Assembly (NCBI GenBank): GCA_030295235.1
Contig: AP026123.1
Location: 1,860,001 to 1,924,000, forward strand
Length of the DNA: 64,000 nt
Direction: 5' to 3'
From: Fistulifera solaris
Taxonomy: Eukaryota; Bacillariophyta; Bacillariophyceae; Naviculales; Stauroneidaceae
Positions 49,789 through 62,743 of the stretch are shown piece after piece. The notes beneath the pieces are model-generated. The model was not told the origin of the DNA. It was given only the letters and a program-made list of their open reading frames with translations, and made no database searches. Every line of letters starts with the position of its first letter. The first letter of the stretch is position 1. Made by a program: the position numbers and the translations under genes.

Positions 49789-52700
49789 ATGTCGCCACCT
49801 CCAGCACTGGTCGAAGGGCGCAATGAAACATCGTTGCTAGTACAAATTTCTGAATCGTGTGCTCGTCACCGTTTGAGACATGAGAAGCAACAAAGTCATC
49901 ACGGGGCTGGCGAAGAGAATATGTCGACGTTTTGTCAGGAGAGCATTAAAACGTTACGAAAGATCGTGCCTAAAATCGAGCGACAGTATCATGCTTCAAC
50001 AAATCCGCAAGCAGAAGACATCGGTCATATCTGCGACTTTTACGAGCAACTGATTGAAGGAGACTTTTGTCCACATGCTCCTGATGCACTCCGACAAGAA
50101 AATGGGCCATTGAACGGTACGTTGAATGCTTTCAATTTTTACTGTTTGAAACTCGGCTGCCCTTTCTCATGTTCTTGCCACTCAGTGTTGCCGCGAATAT
50201 ATTTTTTATTTGAGAACCTCCTTTCTTTTTCTGTCATGGAAGATACAATGACGAGTAGTAGGACCGCAACATCGAGTAGGGTGTTTGAGAAGATCTGTCA
50301 AACGGTTGCACAATTGCTGGCAATGATGGCGGACTGCGCCGTGGTGCATGACATATTTCAGGATTGGTTCGAGCTAGCATTGGATTTGTCGTTACTCAGC
50401 CAGTCGACTCTTACGGACGATTATATGGATCAGGTCGAACTTTCGCTTTACGACCGGGTGTTGATGCAAAGCACGGCGATCATTGACGATAGAGACGAGT
50501 ACGTCTTGATTTTAAAGACAAAAGAGCACCTTTATATGATACAATCTGCTGTGACGACGGTGTTGTACCATTTGATTCATTTACTTCAGGAAAAAAGGCT
50601 GTTGGATGCAATGATGGTGGACATGGTGCAAAGCAACGGCTATGGCGATTCATACTTTATTGATTTGATCACCGAACGGCCAGATCTCTTCGAAGAGCTT
50701 TTAACAATGTCGCGACCAATACTATTATCGCCTGAATCTGAATCATTAAAGAAGAACGCGCTTAGAGTTCGTTCAAAGATGGCCACTCTTCGTCTTCTAC
50801 AAATGATGGATTCCGATTTGCGTGATATCGGAGTTGTGTCGCCGTTGGCCTCCCTTCGACTTCATCTGCACATTTTGATTGCTGAGGCAATCGGAAATGT
50901 TCTACAAACCAAACAAAGCTTTTCATTATCGAAGCTAGAGGCGTCCTACATCAGAAAGCTAGCACAATGTTTGACTGGAACCGTACACCGTTTTGGAGAA
51001 TGCCCTTCAGACCGTACAACCTATCTTGCACTGCTTTGGAATAGAATACAAAGCATACAAAGCTGCTTGAAAGTAAATCCAGCTAGACGAGCACTTGAAG
51101 TCGCGGTACTTCGTTCCATTCACATGTTGCTGGTGAAAGTCGGGAAATGTGGACACGCCGAAGCTCAAGTCTCGGACCATGACACGCTGACGCACGTCTT
51201 AGGCTTGGTCGAAGATCCTGACTTCCATGAGTATGCAATCTGGATAATTTCGGCTATTTTGGCAATGAACGGATACGATAATTTAGAGGATATTTGCGGT
51301 GAAGCGATACGCCACGACGAAACGGAATTTGTCGACGAAAAGGTAGTTTCGGGGACAAAGAGGACGCTTCCTACCCGTGAGCTTGCGAGTTTCACTAAAC
51401 GTCAGAAATATGATGAAGTGGGCAGTACTTTGCGGCCGGACGAACGTCGCGAAAACATGGTTAGGGCTGTGGCCGAGGATCTGCTGCAATTGCTTATCTA
51501 TGAAAGGCAATCAAATCAGGCAACATCTGCAAGCTCAATCAAAGTCCTTGGTGGGATCAGGATTGTTCTTGCTCTCGCGGAAGCCACTACTTCTTTAGGG
51601 CAGGTCGCCGAGATGTGGTTTAGTCGAGTGTTGTTAGATGTCGCGTTGCAGCTGGCTCGAAACGTTCAAGATTCGGACGTGTCGAGCGAAAGCCGAGTAG
51701 TGCTGCGAAGCCTAGTATGCTGTGGACTTCATGTGTTTCAAGTTCGTAGCCACTGTCCAGACCTGTTTGCAAACGCACTCGCAGCGGCTCTACCGGTAGA
51801 CGACTTCGTAGAGACTTGCGAAAGTTTATTTTTGCTTTTGCTAAATGAAGGTCAAATTGAAAAGCATCCCTGGGTTCTTGACAGTGTCTTTCACCATTGT
51901 CTCCATTTGCAATTCACGGCAAGATCAAGACCATCAAATCCCTTAGCTTCGTTTGATATTGAGGTCTTCACTTTCTTCCTCGTTCGGGTATCCTTCGACG
52001 GAGTTAAAGTGACGTCACAGAAATTTGAAAAGGTCAATGCTGAGGGGTCGCACGATACACAAGATAAAAGACTTTCCTTCCTTGCTTCATCGGTCAAGTT
52101 AGTACTCCCAGAATCCAATCTGACAACTCAGCAAAAGACTTGTCGTTTGTTGGCGTTGATAGACTTCAAAATTCTGAATTCTTGGTCCAAAAAAACATGT
52201 TTGCTTTCGATTCAATGGCTTCTACGCGAATCATCTCTGCACGACCTTCGACGCATGATGAACCGATATAACCGAGAGAGACCTTTAAGCGGATCCGACC
52301 TTTGGCGTTTCGTAATTGACTGCTGCTTTGCCGACGACGATGCGAGTATACGAAAAATTTCTGCGGAAATTATCCAACTCGTTTTCAATGATGGATCAAC
52401 GGGGTTAATTCCTTGTCTACTTTCAACAGACGACGAGTGGATAGCCCTGAATTCAGGAGCACAAAGTACCCACGACTTATCACAAGTGCAAATTTTGGAT
52501 CAGCTTGTTATTCGGTTTTTTCGGAATGTCGATGAGTTGCTGCACAGGCGCTGCTGCGTGCCCCAATCTCAGCTGTCATTGACCATTGGGTCAGTCTCCA
52601 GCTCCAGCAGTGAAAAATCATTGAAAAGAGACAGGAATTTTGAACAACTGATTTTTCAATGTCGACGTGCAACTAAGGTTCTTTTGTCATTTTGCGTGGA

Positions 52701-55700
52701 CAAAGATGATTATTTAATGAAAAGGGTTTTACACTCTTCTCTCACTCGAGTTGTTCGGCTTTGGTCCGGACCAGGGACTCTTCGTAACGAGACTCACTGG
52801 ATTTCTTTCGTCGAACTGTCTCGCTGGATTTACGGTTCCGTGGTATCGAGGGTGTTTGACGACGAAAACATTAAACGTTTTGTTCCCAACCTCTTCAGAG
52901 AAGTGCTGGTGCCCAGTTCCACTATATTGATGGCTGACGGTCGCACGGGTATCGATAATATTCGAGATGGGACGAAGGAACGACATTGTCTCTTACTATC
53001 AACTTTTATTGGTGTTTTTATTTTGAGCGGTTCAGCCGACGCAGAGGGGGACGTCAATCGCTGCCAGAAATCACGGATGTGTTAATGACATCGAAAGGTT
53101 TCTTGGAACTTACCTTCCTTATATTTTCTCTCAGTTTGTTCTTGAGAGAGACTATGACGCTCTCAGACTTACGACGTGCTTTAAGTTTTTCATTCTCGGA
53201 CAAAAACTTTTTGAGTCAAAGCAAAAGATGAGAGTTTCAAACGACGGATTAAAGATGAACTATGTTTTTGATCTTTCCCTTGGAAGCCCAAAGTCTACTT
53301 TTGTCACGTCCTCCATGCTTTCGAGAGTCTGGCGACATGATTTGGAGGAACAAACAGGTTCCTTATGCTCCTCGACGGATGTTTTTGCCACACTGCTGCC
53401 GTTGGTGTTTACACGAGCAGGTGAATCGGAGATTATCTTCCTTATGCAAACTGTTTTGAAAAACAGGCTGATTTCTCTTACCAAAACGATCCAGACTAAC
53501 GAGAGAATTATTTTAAGGAACATATTGCTCGAGATAGGGGACAATTATTACAGTTATGATCCGGTCTTCAGAGCCTTCAAACTCATCGACTACTTCCGCA
53601 CTCTCAGTGATGAGGCATCTTCAAGACCTTTGTCTACTCTTTATCGCAACTTCAAAGATCATGATGAAAGTCATTCCGAATGGATTACGATGCATTTCAT
53701 GTACCTGGTCGTGCAAATAGTGCAATTCCGATGGAGTACAAAGACTGATAAAGAGAGAACCCAGTCTTTGAGATCATTACTGTTTGCAGTACGCTTACTC
53801 GACCCGAAGGAATCCTGCCAATACTTCCCTCAGATCATCGCTACACTCAACGCTGCTGTTGCTTTGTGCGAAGAAAGGGCTACCCATGATACAGAGGAAG
53901 TGATGTTGGTGGCCGTCCAAATCTTGTCTGAATTCATCAAGTTAGCAGGGGAAAGCAACACAGAACTGTTGGGCCAAAATCTCAAGATTGTTGTTGTATC
54001 ACTAGTTCCAGTATTGAGCGAAAGCGAGTACTCTCATGAGTCATCAGCGCGATCGGCCTCTCGAAATGTTGGGATTGAAATTATCCAGGGACTTGTCCAA
54101 GGTGACATCGGCAGGCGTCTTGCTCCATATTTTTCTGATATTCCCTTTCTTCCGTCTAATGAAGCTCTCCACAGTGTTAAAGAGTCGCTCCGTTCTTTGG
54201 GCGTTGACAACGATACTGTCCTCTCAACACAGGGCACTCAAGACGGAGCTAGCACTGATCAATCGCATAACGACACGTCGAAACAAGAAGCTTTGCGTCA
54301 GCGTTTGGCGACTGTCTGTCCTCTAATAGCACACGAGAACGCAGGAGTTAGGCGGATCGCTCTCAAGCATATCATTGATCTGCTGAAAGCGAATAGATAT
54401 CTTTTCCATGCACTTGTCGAGAACGAAGGAGACACATCCATGAAACATTACCTTACGGTAATTAAGCCGGAGACTTCAGGTACGTAAAGCATCGCGATGC
54501 CTACTAAGATTTTCGGGAAAATAGTCTCACAATAATATCTGCACTGACAAGGTTCGTCCTATGGTACCGTCACTGAGCTTCTCGAAGCCGTGATGAGTCG
54601 ATGCCTGGTGGAGACTGATGAGAAAACGAGAATTCTGCTTGCAACATGTATTGGTGAGGTTGGCGCCATTGCTGTAGATAGACTGGAAGAAAACTCCGAC
54701 AAAAATAGTTGTGTAAAAATGGAGAACGGTCCATGGAAATCACGTGCGGCGCGACACCAGCTCAAGCTTGTGACAGAACATTTAGTGACTTCCCTAAAGG
54801 CAGCACATACCACATCAGATCAACATAAAATCATGTTCACAATCCAGCAAGTTCTTCAAATTCTTGACAAATCTGTGAGCAAACGCAAAGTACACGACGA
54901 CACTTCGAATTCTGAGAAGAGTGAAATGAGCGGCTGGCTTTCAGCGCAGCTCTCAAATGCGGGGGTCCTTGATATTGTCGAGCCTTTCTGGTGGACAGAA
55001 TTTTGCGAGGTAAGTTCGAATTCGTCAATCGATAACGTTTCTTACATTAATCTCACCAGCTTCCTTCGAAAGTCTGAAGCGGCTGTAACATGGAAAAATC
55101 CTCCCTTTTTTAATGAGTCGCCATCTTATTTTGCCTGGATGTCTAATTGGTGCTCATATCTGGCTCGTCGAGCTTACGATAAAAGGGAGACCGAGTGGAG
55201 TGAACTATTTTATGCATGCAGAACTGCCCTACGGACTCCAGTCGGGCTAGAGATCGCAGAGTACTTACTACCTATACTGATCCTTGATAGGATATGTTTT
55301 GGAGACGCCCATGACGAAAAGGTCATTTTGGACGAGATTCGATCAGCTCTGACTTTTCGAAACGACTTTTATCCAAAGATGATTCACACGGAAAGACAAA
55401 AGTGGTGAACACGCTTCTTGACCTCATAGAGACAATGCAGCGGTGGCACGAACAAGAGACCGAGTCAAAACTGACAGGTTCTGTCAAAGCAGTAGAGTCC
55501 CGTGAGTGTAAAGACAATAATCATAACTTCGAGCCTCCGATCAATCGCGCTGCTTTCAACTGGACAGTCGAAGACGCCACGATGCGAATAGATGACATTC
55601 TAACCAATATTCCACTTTCGTTGCGGGCACGAGCTGCCTCTTGCGTGGGGATGCATTCACGAGCTTTGCGACTGTTTGAAATGGTGGCTCGACAACGCAC

Positions 55701-58700
55701 CGTGAAAGCTGTTTTTGAGAATACAAAAACAAAGTATGTATGCGATAAACAAACTCGATCTAGAGCTGCTGGGACTTGTTATGGTTCTGAACTGGAATAT
55801 TTCATGGAGACACTGTGCTCATTAGACGATTATGAGACGCTATCGTGCCTATTAGAAGACGAGAGTACGAAAAACGGGGCTTCTTTTTCTTGGGGCGCTA
55901 CTAAGAAGAAGGAGATTTCTGGTGATTGGGAAGGTGCTCTACAAGACTACGAGAGAGCACTACAGTTACAACGGACTGACAAAAGTGAGTTCATTCATTT
56001 GCAAAAAGGAGCTTTGCGTTGTTTACTGGAGCTTGGCCACTTCGAAAGTGTGATAAATCAAGTGTCAGGACTGATGAGCGAGTCATCCAACGCCAATAAC
56101 GACTGTTCTATTTATGATGAGTACCTCCCAGCTTCAGTCGAAGCCTCGTGGCGTCTTGGTGACTGGAATTCGCTTGAGAGTTTGTCTAAATCTGAGACTA
56201 GACAGAAATGCAGTCGCGAATGTTCTGGATTAACTCAGGGAGACATTATACTTGAGCTGCGAAAAGGAAATTTTGACATGGCGATGACACACTTGGCGAA
56301 TGCCCGCAGATTGATCATGAATGCTCTATCTATAACGGCAAGTGAGGGCTATGCTCGTGCATTTCGTGACGTTATCAGCTTGCATGCCTTACGCGAGATT
56401 GAAGACGTCGCAAGCATTATCTGTGATGATGATGCATCAAAAAATTTGGGAGACTTACTTGCGAAAGCTGATCTCTCTTGGGATCGACGTCTTTCTTTTG
56501 TCGGCCCAGTTGGGGCTTCACACATTTTGGATACCCGCCTTGCATTATCAAGGTTAGCGGGTGACTCTATTTTGGAAGGATCGATGTTTTTGCAAATGGG
56601 AAAGATGGCTCGTAAGGACAAACTATTAGGCACCGCAGCAAATGCGCTTAGTCAAGCGCAAGCTGTGTTTTGCAAAGTGAAAGCGGGCAATTGGAACGGA
56701 CATGGTATTACTCGGAGCTCCATGCATTTCCAATTCGCGAAACTAAAGCACGACAGCGGCGACTGCACTTCAGCTCTCCGCATGCTTGATATAGGCGATC
56801 TTGATACCTTGGTTCATTTATCTGATTCAGATCTTCGCCTGCAAGTTTCTGAAAGGGTAAAATTCTTTCTTGGATCAGAATGCCACGGAATGACGAGCGA
56901 AGAGACGGTTTCCGTTTTTGCTAAAAGCGTACTTCAGTCTACGCGTTGGATGATCGATGGGGGACTGAAGGGCGGTTCTGAAATAATGTCTCGCTTTCGA
57001 ATCTTACATCAAGTAGCACCACGGCTTGAAAAAGGTAGGCCATGTTTCAGTGGCAAATAAAATTCTCTTGCAGCTTGACTGACAGCATTTCAGGGCATTT
57101 TTATTTTGCAAAGTACGTAGATGCAATTTTGCGGTCCAGAATCATTGCGATACTGAGGAAATCTCCTGAAGGACGTTCACGCGAAAGCGATGATATTCTT
57201 GATGGTTTTGTAGTTGCTCATGACAGAGCATGCCAGCGCTACATCTTACTAGCCATAAAGCATTACGTCGAAGCTCTAATCATTGACATTCGCCACGTTT
57301 ATCAGGCTCTCCCACGATTGCTTTCTTTATGGTTTGAATTTACCAGCATTGGGAGCACTGAACAGTCCAAATACAGGGTGTATGAAGAACCGACAGCTCA
57401 AGGTAAGATTGTTCTTGGTCTGCTGCGTATTTTCGCAATCACATCTAATCCGAATGCAATAGTTTTAACGCAGAACCAAGAAGAGGCGAATGCCGTGATA
57501 GCCACAAAATACAAGCAAATACCTGTTCCAGCTTTCTACACCGCACTCCCTCAACTCATTTCTCGGGTAAAGCACCCAAATAGCGACACAACCACCGTGG
57601 TACACGGCATCGTTCGCCGCGTATTGACCAAATATCCAGCACAGGCTATGTGGCCACTAGCCTGGCTGCGCCAATCACGGCAGCATGATCGTCAAAAAGC
57701 AGGCAATGAAATTTTTCGCGAAGCTGAGTTACGTCTCGCGGAGACTTCGAACAGACTTCATTTGCTTTTAGTCGAATCCAAGAGTCTCTTCGAGTGGCTT
57801 CAAAAACTCGCTAAATTTGAGCCAAAAAGGCGCGATGCACCGAGATAAAAGTCACTCCATGGAAAGGACAGATAGGCCTTGAAGAGTTCATTCCACCCGT
57901 CAAAGCTGCTTTGTCTGCCTCTTTTTCTATTGGAGATAGCGAGCGGTCAAGGGATTTATTTCCTCGCCATGTTCCTCGAATGAGAGCATTTTCCTCCACG
58001 ATCAAAGTCATGCAGTCGAAAGCTCGACCGAAGATTCTCAAGGCCCACGTTGTTTCTGCTGATTCTTTGACAAAAATAAAGGAAAGAACGAGCAGTGGCT
58101 GTTTTGACATAGGTGAAATTCATTTCTTGGTGAAGCAGGAAGCCAAGGGTGATCTCCGGAAAGATGCTAGGGTACAAGAACTTAACAACGTAGTGAATCG
58201 TCTACTAGTATCAACGGCCGGCCGAACAATGAATCAGAGACGCCCATTACGTATTCGGACTTTTGCGGTAACCTGTTTATCTGAGGACACGGGCATTCTT
58301 GAGTGGGTTCCAGATACATCGTCATTTCGATCCTTGATTGGTAAGGCATTCAACCCACAAGTGAATACATACACCGCACAGCGCAGAGGGGCCAGACTGG
58401 CAAATCTCGGCGATCCTGTGATGAGGAAGGATTATGAAAGATGCCAGGAAATGTTTTTCGTGTCGAAAAATTTAAAGGCTGCAACAAAGATGTTTGAGGA
58501 GCTCTGTTTAAGTACTAATCCACCCCTTCTATTTTGGTGGTTCGTGCATGCCTTTGAAAACTCGAATGCGTGGTACGAAGCTCGAACCCGCTTCACTCGA
58601 AGTTCCGCTGCTTGGGCCGCAATTGGACACGTACTGGGAGTCGGTGATAGGCATGCTGAGAACATACTGGTGGATACGTCAAACGGCGAATGCGTACATG

Positions 58701-59282
58701 TCGACTTTGACTGGTAAGTCGTCTTGTTGGCTTTGTGTTTAGCTGAATAGAGAGGTGAGTAATCCTAACCTACGATTGATCAGTATCTTTGATAAGGGCC
58801 TTCACCTACCGAAGCCAGAAGTTGTTCCTTTTCGGCTCACGCAGAACATGCTGGATGCGTTTGGACCAACGGGTGCGGATGGTATTTTTAGTGATATTCT
58901 GTACAAAGCGATGCACACTCTACGAGACAACCGTGACACTCTATTATCGGTTCTCGAGCCCTTTCTAAAAGATCCTGTCATTGATTGGAAACGTTCACGT
59001 AGTCAGCAACAAGACAAAAATTCGTCCGGAGAAGACCACAACACCAAAGAGGCCAAGAGATCCATTAACGTGATTGATGAAAGGTTGCGTGGAATTTACA
59101 ACTTGCGGAATCCGAATTACAAACGCATTCGTCGAAATGATACTTTCGTCGACCAAGAAGATGAAGAGCTGACGCACATGCTTCCCCTTTCGGTGGAAGG
59201 TCAAGTGCACAAGATGATCGCCGAGGCGACGAGCAACGAGAACTTGGTCCAAATGTACATAGGTTGGATGGCTTGGCTGTAG
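49789..59282 (+). CDS. ATR: ATR/Mec1 checkpoint kinase (PIKK family) (three apparent frameshifts)
   Basis: CDS join(49789..54479, 54552..57034, 57094..58713, 58784..59282), introns 54480-54551, 57035-57093, 58714-58783; 3,097 residues after one base is removed (G5 at 53046-53050) and two are added (about 55378-55392 and the A5 at 57824-57828). It begins MSPPPALVEGRNETS. A long helical-repeat region runs to about 55.4 kb, with the FAT domain around EKGHFYFAKYVDAILRSRII. The kinase has CTEIKVTPWKGQIGLEEF and KGDLRKDARVQELN, catalytic loop HVLGVGDRHAENILV (57.9-58.7 kb), DFD in HVDFDCIFDKGLH, PEVVPFRLTQNMLDAFGPTG, and the FATC end LVQMYIGWMAWL. The VDFDC-FDKG pattern and the MYIGW end place it as ATR rather than ATM, TOR or DNA-PK. 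ATR senses RPA-coated ssDNA and activates the S-phase checkpoint. Confidence 0.9.
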
Positions 59283-59334
59283 ATGAATCAGTAAACAGAC
59301 TTAAGGATAGATCAATGAATACTGTGCATTACAA

Positions 59335-60396
59335 TTATCGCATATCGAACGAAAGCTCGCGCTCACGCATAAGAAGCTCCGGTGGCTTTCGGTACCGTTG
59401 ATTCGCGTCCATGGCAACAACCAAGGCCGCGATCAGTCCAAAATACGATCCTGTGATGGCTACTCGCTGCGTGGGAGTGATGCGGTAATAGTTAGGCGGT
59501 ATATGGTGGGGATTATAAAAACGCTGGAACGTTTCGTATCCTCCCGACAGCAAAACTAGATAGAAGATCGGGTTGCCGATTGCTCCGGAATAGGCAAGCA
59601 TTCCTCCGATTCCCAACCCCGCCACATTGGCATACGGCGAGAGTGCCCCAGCAATGCGTCCTCCATCGAGCGAGCCAATGGGCAGTAAATTGAAAAGATT
59701 GATCATGAAACCAAAGTCCGCCAGGGCAAAAAGTAATTGCGAATTCATTGAATGGGCCGCGAGCGCCACAGCTCCGGCACCCGCAGAACCCAAGGCCGGA
59801 CCGCCCAAAGCAACTAACGCGTCCTCCCACGCATCACGGGGACGCTGATTCATGGCGACGACGGCCCCGACAAAAGGAACGAATACCATAGGAGAAAAAG
59901 GGATTCCGCGCGAATGCATCACCCAAGCATGGCCTGTTTCGTGCACCAACAACAATCCCACCATCCCGACGGCGTACGGGAAACCGAAAAACATGGTATA
60001 CGTACCCACCGACAAAACCATCGAGCCCAGCGAGGCCATTTTAGTCAGCTTGAGCGCCCCGAGAAGATACTTGCCTTTTCCAAGAAACATGGAAGCTGCT
60101 CCTATGAGACCTGCTCCTTGCGCAAGGCGATTGCCATTCGGACGGCGACCTCCGAAGAAGGATGAAAAATGCGTGGCCGCTCCTAGCGACGAATTCACTA
60201 TGATGTGCTGCTTGAATTTCTGATTCGCAATAAAGCTACGATGTCCTCGCGGAAAAGGAGAACTGGAAAGGGCGCGAATCGAACGATTCATTGAAAAGGT
60301 TCTCTGGAAAGCTCCGTAAGAACCGCTTCGATACGTTTGCTGCATCAGCAGGTCGTGTTTTGCCAATAATGTTGAGCGCGTGACTCGTAGCAACAT
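59335..60396 (-). CDS. M50 metalloprotease (site-2 protease/SREBP-cleaving type), multi-pass membrane
   Basis: ATG at 60396-60394, 353 residues; the reading frame extends upstream only with a TTG. The N-terminus is Arg/Ser-rich without acids (MLLRVTRSTLLAKHDLLMQQ to IRALSSSPFPRGH), like a mitochondrial presequence. The zinc site is LLLVHETGHAWVMH (HExxH, near residue 150) and the third ligand region is NLLPIGSLDGGRI (near 245). Several hydrophobic segments surround both, as in rhomboid-like S2P proteins. It would cleave within a membrane. Location (mitochondrion or plastid) is inferred from the leader only. Its stop is 53 bp from that of ATR, convergent. Confidence 0.85.
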   Translation of the reverse strand: MLLRVTRSTLLAKHDLLMQQTYRSGSYGAFQRTFSMNRSIRALSSSPFPRGHRSFIANQKFKQHIIVNSSLGAATHFSSFFGGRRPNGNRLAQGAGLIGAASMFLGKGKYLLGALKLTKMASLGSMVLSVGTYTMFFGFPYAVGMVGLLLVHETGHAWVMHSRGIPFSPMVFVPFVGAVVAMNQRPRDAWEDALVALGGPALGSAGAGAVALAAHSMNSQLLFALADFGFMINLFNLLPIGSLDGGRIAGALSPYANVAGLGIGGMLAYSGAIGNPIFYLVLLSGGYETFQRFYNPHHIPPNYYRITPTQRVAITGSYFGLIAALVVAMDANQRYRKPPELLMRERELSFDMR

Positions 60397-60795
60397 TGTT
60401 ACTCTCAATTTGGCAAATAAAGGGAAGACAAGATGTTCAGAGCTTCCTTCAATGATGATATTACCGGGCAATTAGTCTTAAAGATTCAAATGCAATAACG
60501 CAACTAAATTCTTCGTCGCTTCGACTTTTCGTCTGCTGCTGCTCCGTTGACGTGAAAGTTTTCTCTCTTCTATAGCTTAAGGTTAACGCTAATATATTAT
60601 GCTTCACCGAAAACTCTTAAGTATCACACCGGTACCGTCTAAGATGCCGACCCCGATCGACCGATCGACGACATTTTATTCCTTCGCATGAGGTTGCTAT
60701 GTTGATCTATCCGCTTTGCGGTGTGTATATGTGGACTTTACGATTGTGTCTACAGAATCCGCGTATCTCACAACAAGCTCGTTTAACTAGCGTTA
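60397..60795. other. Intergenic, no gene seen
   Basis: About 400 bp between the M50 gene start and the HMG-box gene stop. AT-rich runs near 60590-60600; no feature. Confidence 0.35.
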
Positions 60796-62007
60796 CTAAC
60801 GGATTGCTGGGCCAACTTTCTCCATGTTTCTTTCTACCAATCGCTGTATCGGTTTCATCACGTCTTTCTTCTCTCTTTGTGCCCACAGCTGCAAATCTCT
60901 ACTGTACTTCATGCGACCGAGAGCTGACATCTTTTCGTACATTTGCAAGCGACCCGGATCGATTCGTTTCCAGCGTGCCGCTATAATGCGTGCTAGTTCT
61001 TGAAATCCGGCCTTGCGGTGGGGTTGTTTGCGACGTGACTCTTTGATTCCCAAGGACGTGTGCTGATCCTCTAAAAAGAACCGCTCTGTAACATTGCCTT
61101 CTCTTCCTCAGAAAGCTCTCCAGCGATTATTTTGGCACGTTCGTCTCGAAAGAAAATGTTGTACGCAGAAAGAGGGCGCTTCGGTTTCGAATTTGTGATT
61201 TCGCCCTCCTGATACGAATCTGATGCGGAAAACGGCACAATGGAAGGGGTGTATGCCTGCGTGATGCCAGGTCCAGTATTTAGTAGATTTGTGTGAGATG
61301 GATTCGGGATTGATGACGCCGCAGCTAGCAATTCAAGAGGATTCTGCTTTGCCGTTTCAACGCAATGAAGGCGACCCATTATCTTGCTGCCCCATTACTG
61401 GAAGAGAGGATTTCGTTTTCTCGGGAATAGCGTCGCCGACTTGGTTTGCTGGACTATTTTGACTTATACCAGGGGCAAAGTTCTGCAGTCCTAAATATGG
61501 TTGATGGAGCAAGTTATTTCAGCGGCATTACGAAATGCTGGGGTTGCATACCCAAGACTTGTGGGATCGCAAACGGCTGTCCGGTGGCTTGTAGCTGGAG
61601 CGGTAAGGAAGGCAAAATGATAATGGGAGAAGCAGTTGCTACAACCGGATTGATAAGCCTTGATAAGTCCGCTGGCATTAATGACAACCAGCCGGCGAAA
61701 AGCCATGACTCAAAGGATTGGCCATTCCAGGGTGCATTCCGTGAATAGCCGCTTCAATCTGACCATTTTGTTTTGCTATAGGCTGCTGCAATGCCGCTAA
61801 AGGGCCTGCTTGATTAGACGCCAATCCAAAGGTATTCGGTGGTGAAGCGCCGATAGCGGCAAACTGAGATAGCTGCGCTTCAGGAACATTCTGACCAACC
61901 GAGCCACCGGCTGTAATGCCTTTAACTTGATTACGAATAGAATGCATGTCGTTGTTCGATTGGAGCCTCGCTTGCACCTCCATCCGCTGCCGCGTCAATG
62001 GGTCCAT
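60796..62007 (-). CDS. HMG-box protein with Gln/Pro-rich N-terminus (four apparent frameshifts)
   Basis: ATG at 62007 (MDPLTRQRMEVQARLQ), stop near 60796. The low-complexity first part (QSNNDMHSI, AALQQPIAKQNGQIEA) continues in another frame as PADLSRLINPVVATASPIII and QATGQPFAIPQVLGMQPQHF, then LLHQPYLGLQNFAPGISQNS, then the HMG box in two frames: KPKRPLSAYNIFFRDERAKI and GIKESRRKQPHRKAGFQELA through MYEKMSALGRMKYSRDLQLW. Single-base corrections at about 61090 (add), 61365 (remove), 61517 (remove) and 61688 (add) join all parts, leave the total a multiple of three and give about 403 residues. The box has the bulky residues of DNA-bending HMG domains. It may be a transcription or chromatin factor, or a decayed gene, though even decay would not so neatly preserve each frame. 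Confidence 0.7.
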
Positions 62008-62743
62008 CGTGTGCTGAGTAATACTTAGGATGTGTACTACGGAGTAATGGTTATAGCTGTATCGTGAAGTGGAGAGAAGGGAAACAAGCCAACACAGTTA
62101 GTTGTTTCTCATAATCTTTCCTCAAAGAGCAAGAAGTAAGATGAACAATTGGATTATAAGCTGTAAATTACCTTGTACCCGAGATACAGCAGCATGCAGC
62201 ACGCGTTGTGTTTTGCGTGATAATTATTGATGATGTTGCTTGTTGGTGGAATACGGAAAAAAGTTTATGGTTTATGGCCATTTTCGCGTTTTTTGAACTG
62301 ACACTCGTACATTCGTTGTGTAGGCAGATCGCCCAATCATAATCACTGATTTCAATTATGGATATACTCTGTACATAATTGTATCCGATAAGTGTTCTGT
62401 TTTTGACGAATCCGTAGTAATGACGCAAACATGAAGTCAGAAATTTAACTATGGACATTATAGTATCATACTTCCTACTTATTACTATTTGCTAAAGACT
62501 CCTCGTTCCTCGTCACTCGCAACTCGGGACTGTGTCAAGAGTCAAGAGTCGTCGTCAAGTTTGATTGATCGAGTGATAAATATTTTCATTGCATTACAAT
62601 GCGATGCTCGATGCGATGCGATTGATCGATGATTATTGATTACTCCGGACAAGCACAGCTTCGTACTTCCTATAAATTATAGCTGCTCTTTTGTTTCAAA
62701 TAGAAATTTCAAGATACCGGTACCAGGTATCAATCAACTGATC
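62008..62743. other. Intergenic, divergent promoters
   Basis: About 735 bp between the HMG-box gene and the fibrillin gene. One TACGGAGTA copy (62038-62046). A GATGCGAT-type run sits near 62600-62625 (GCGATGCTCGATGCGATGCG). No gene. Confidence 0.4.
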
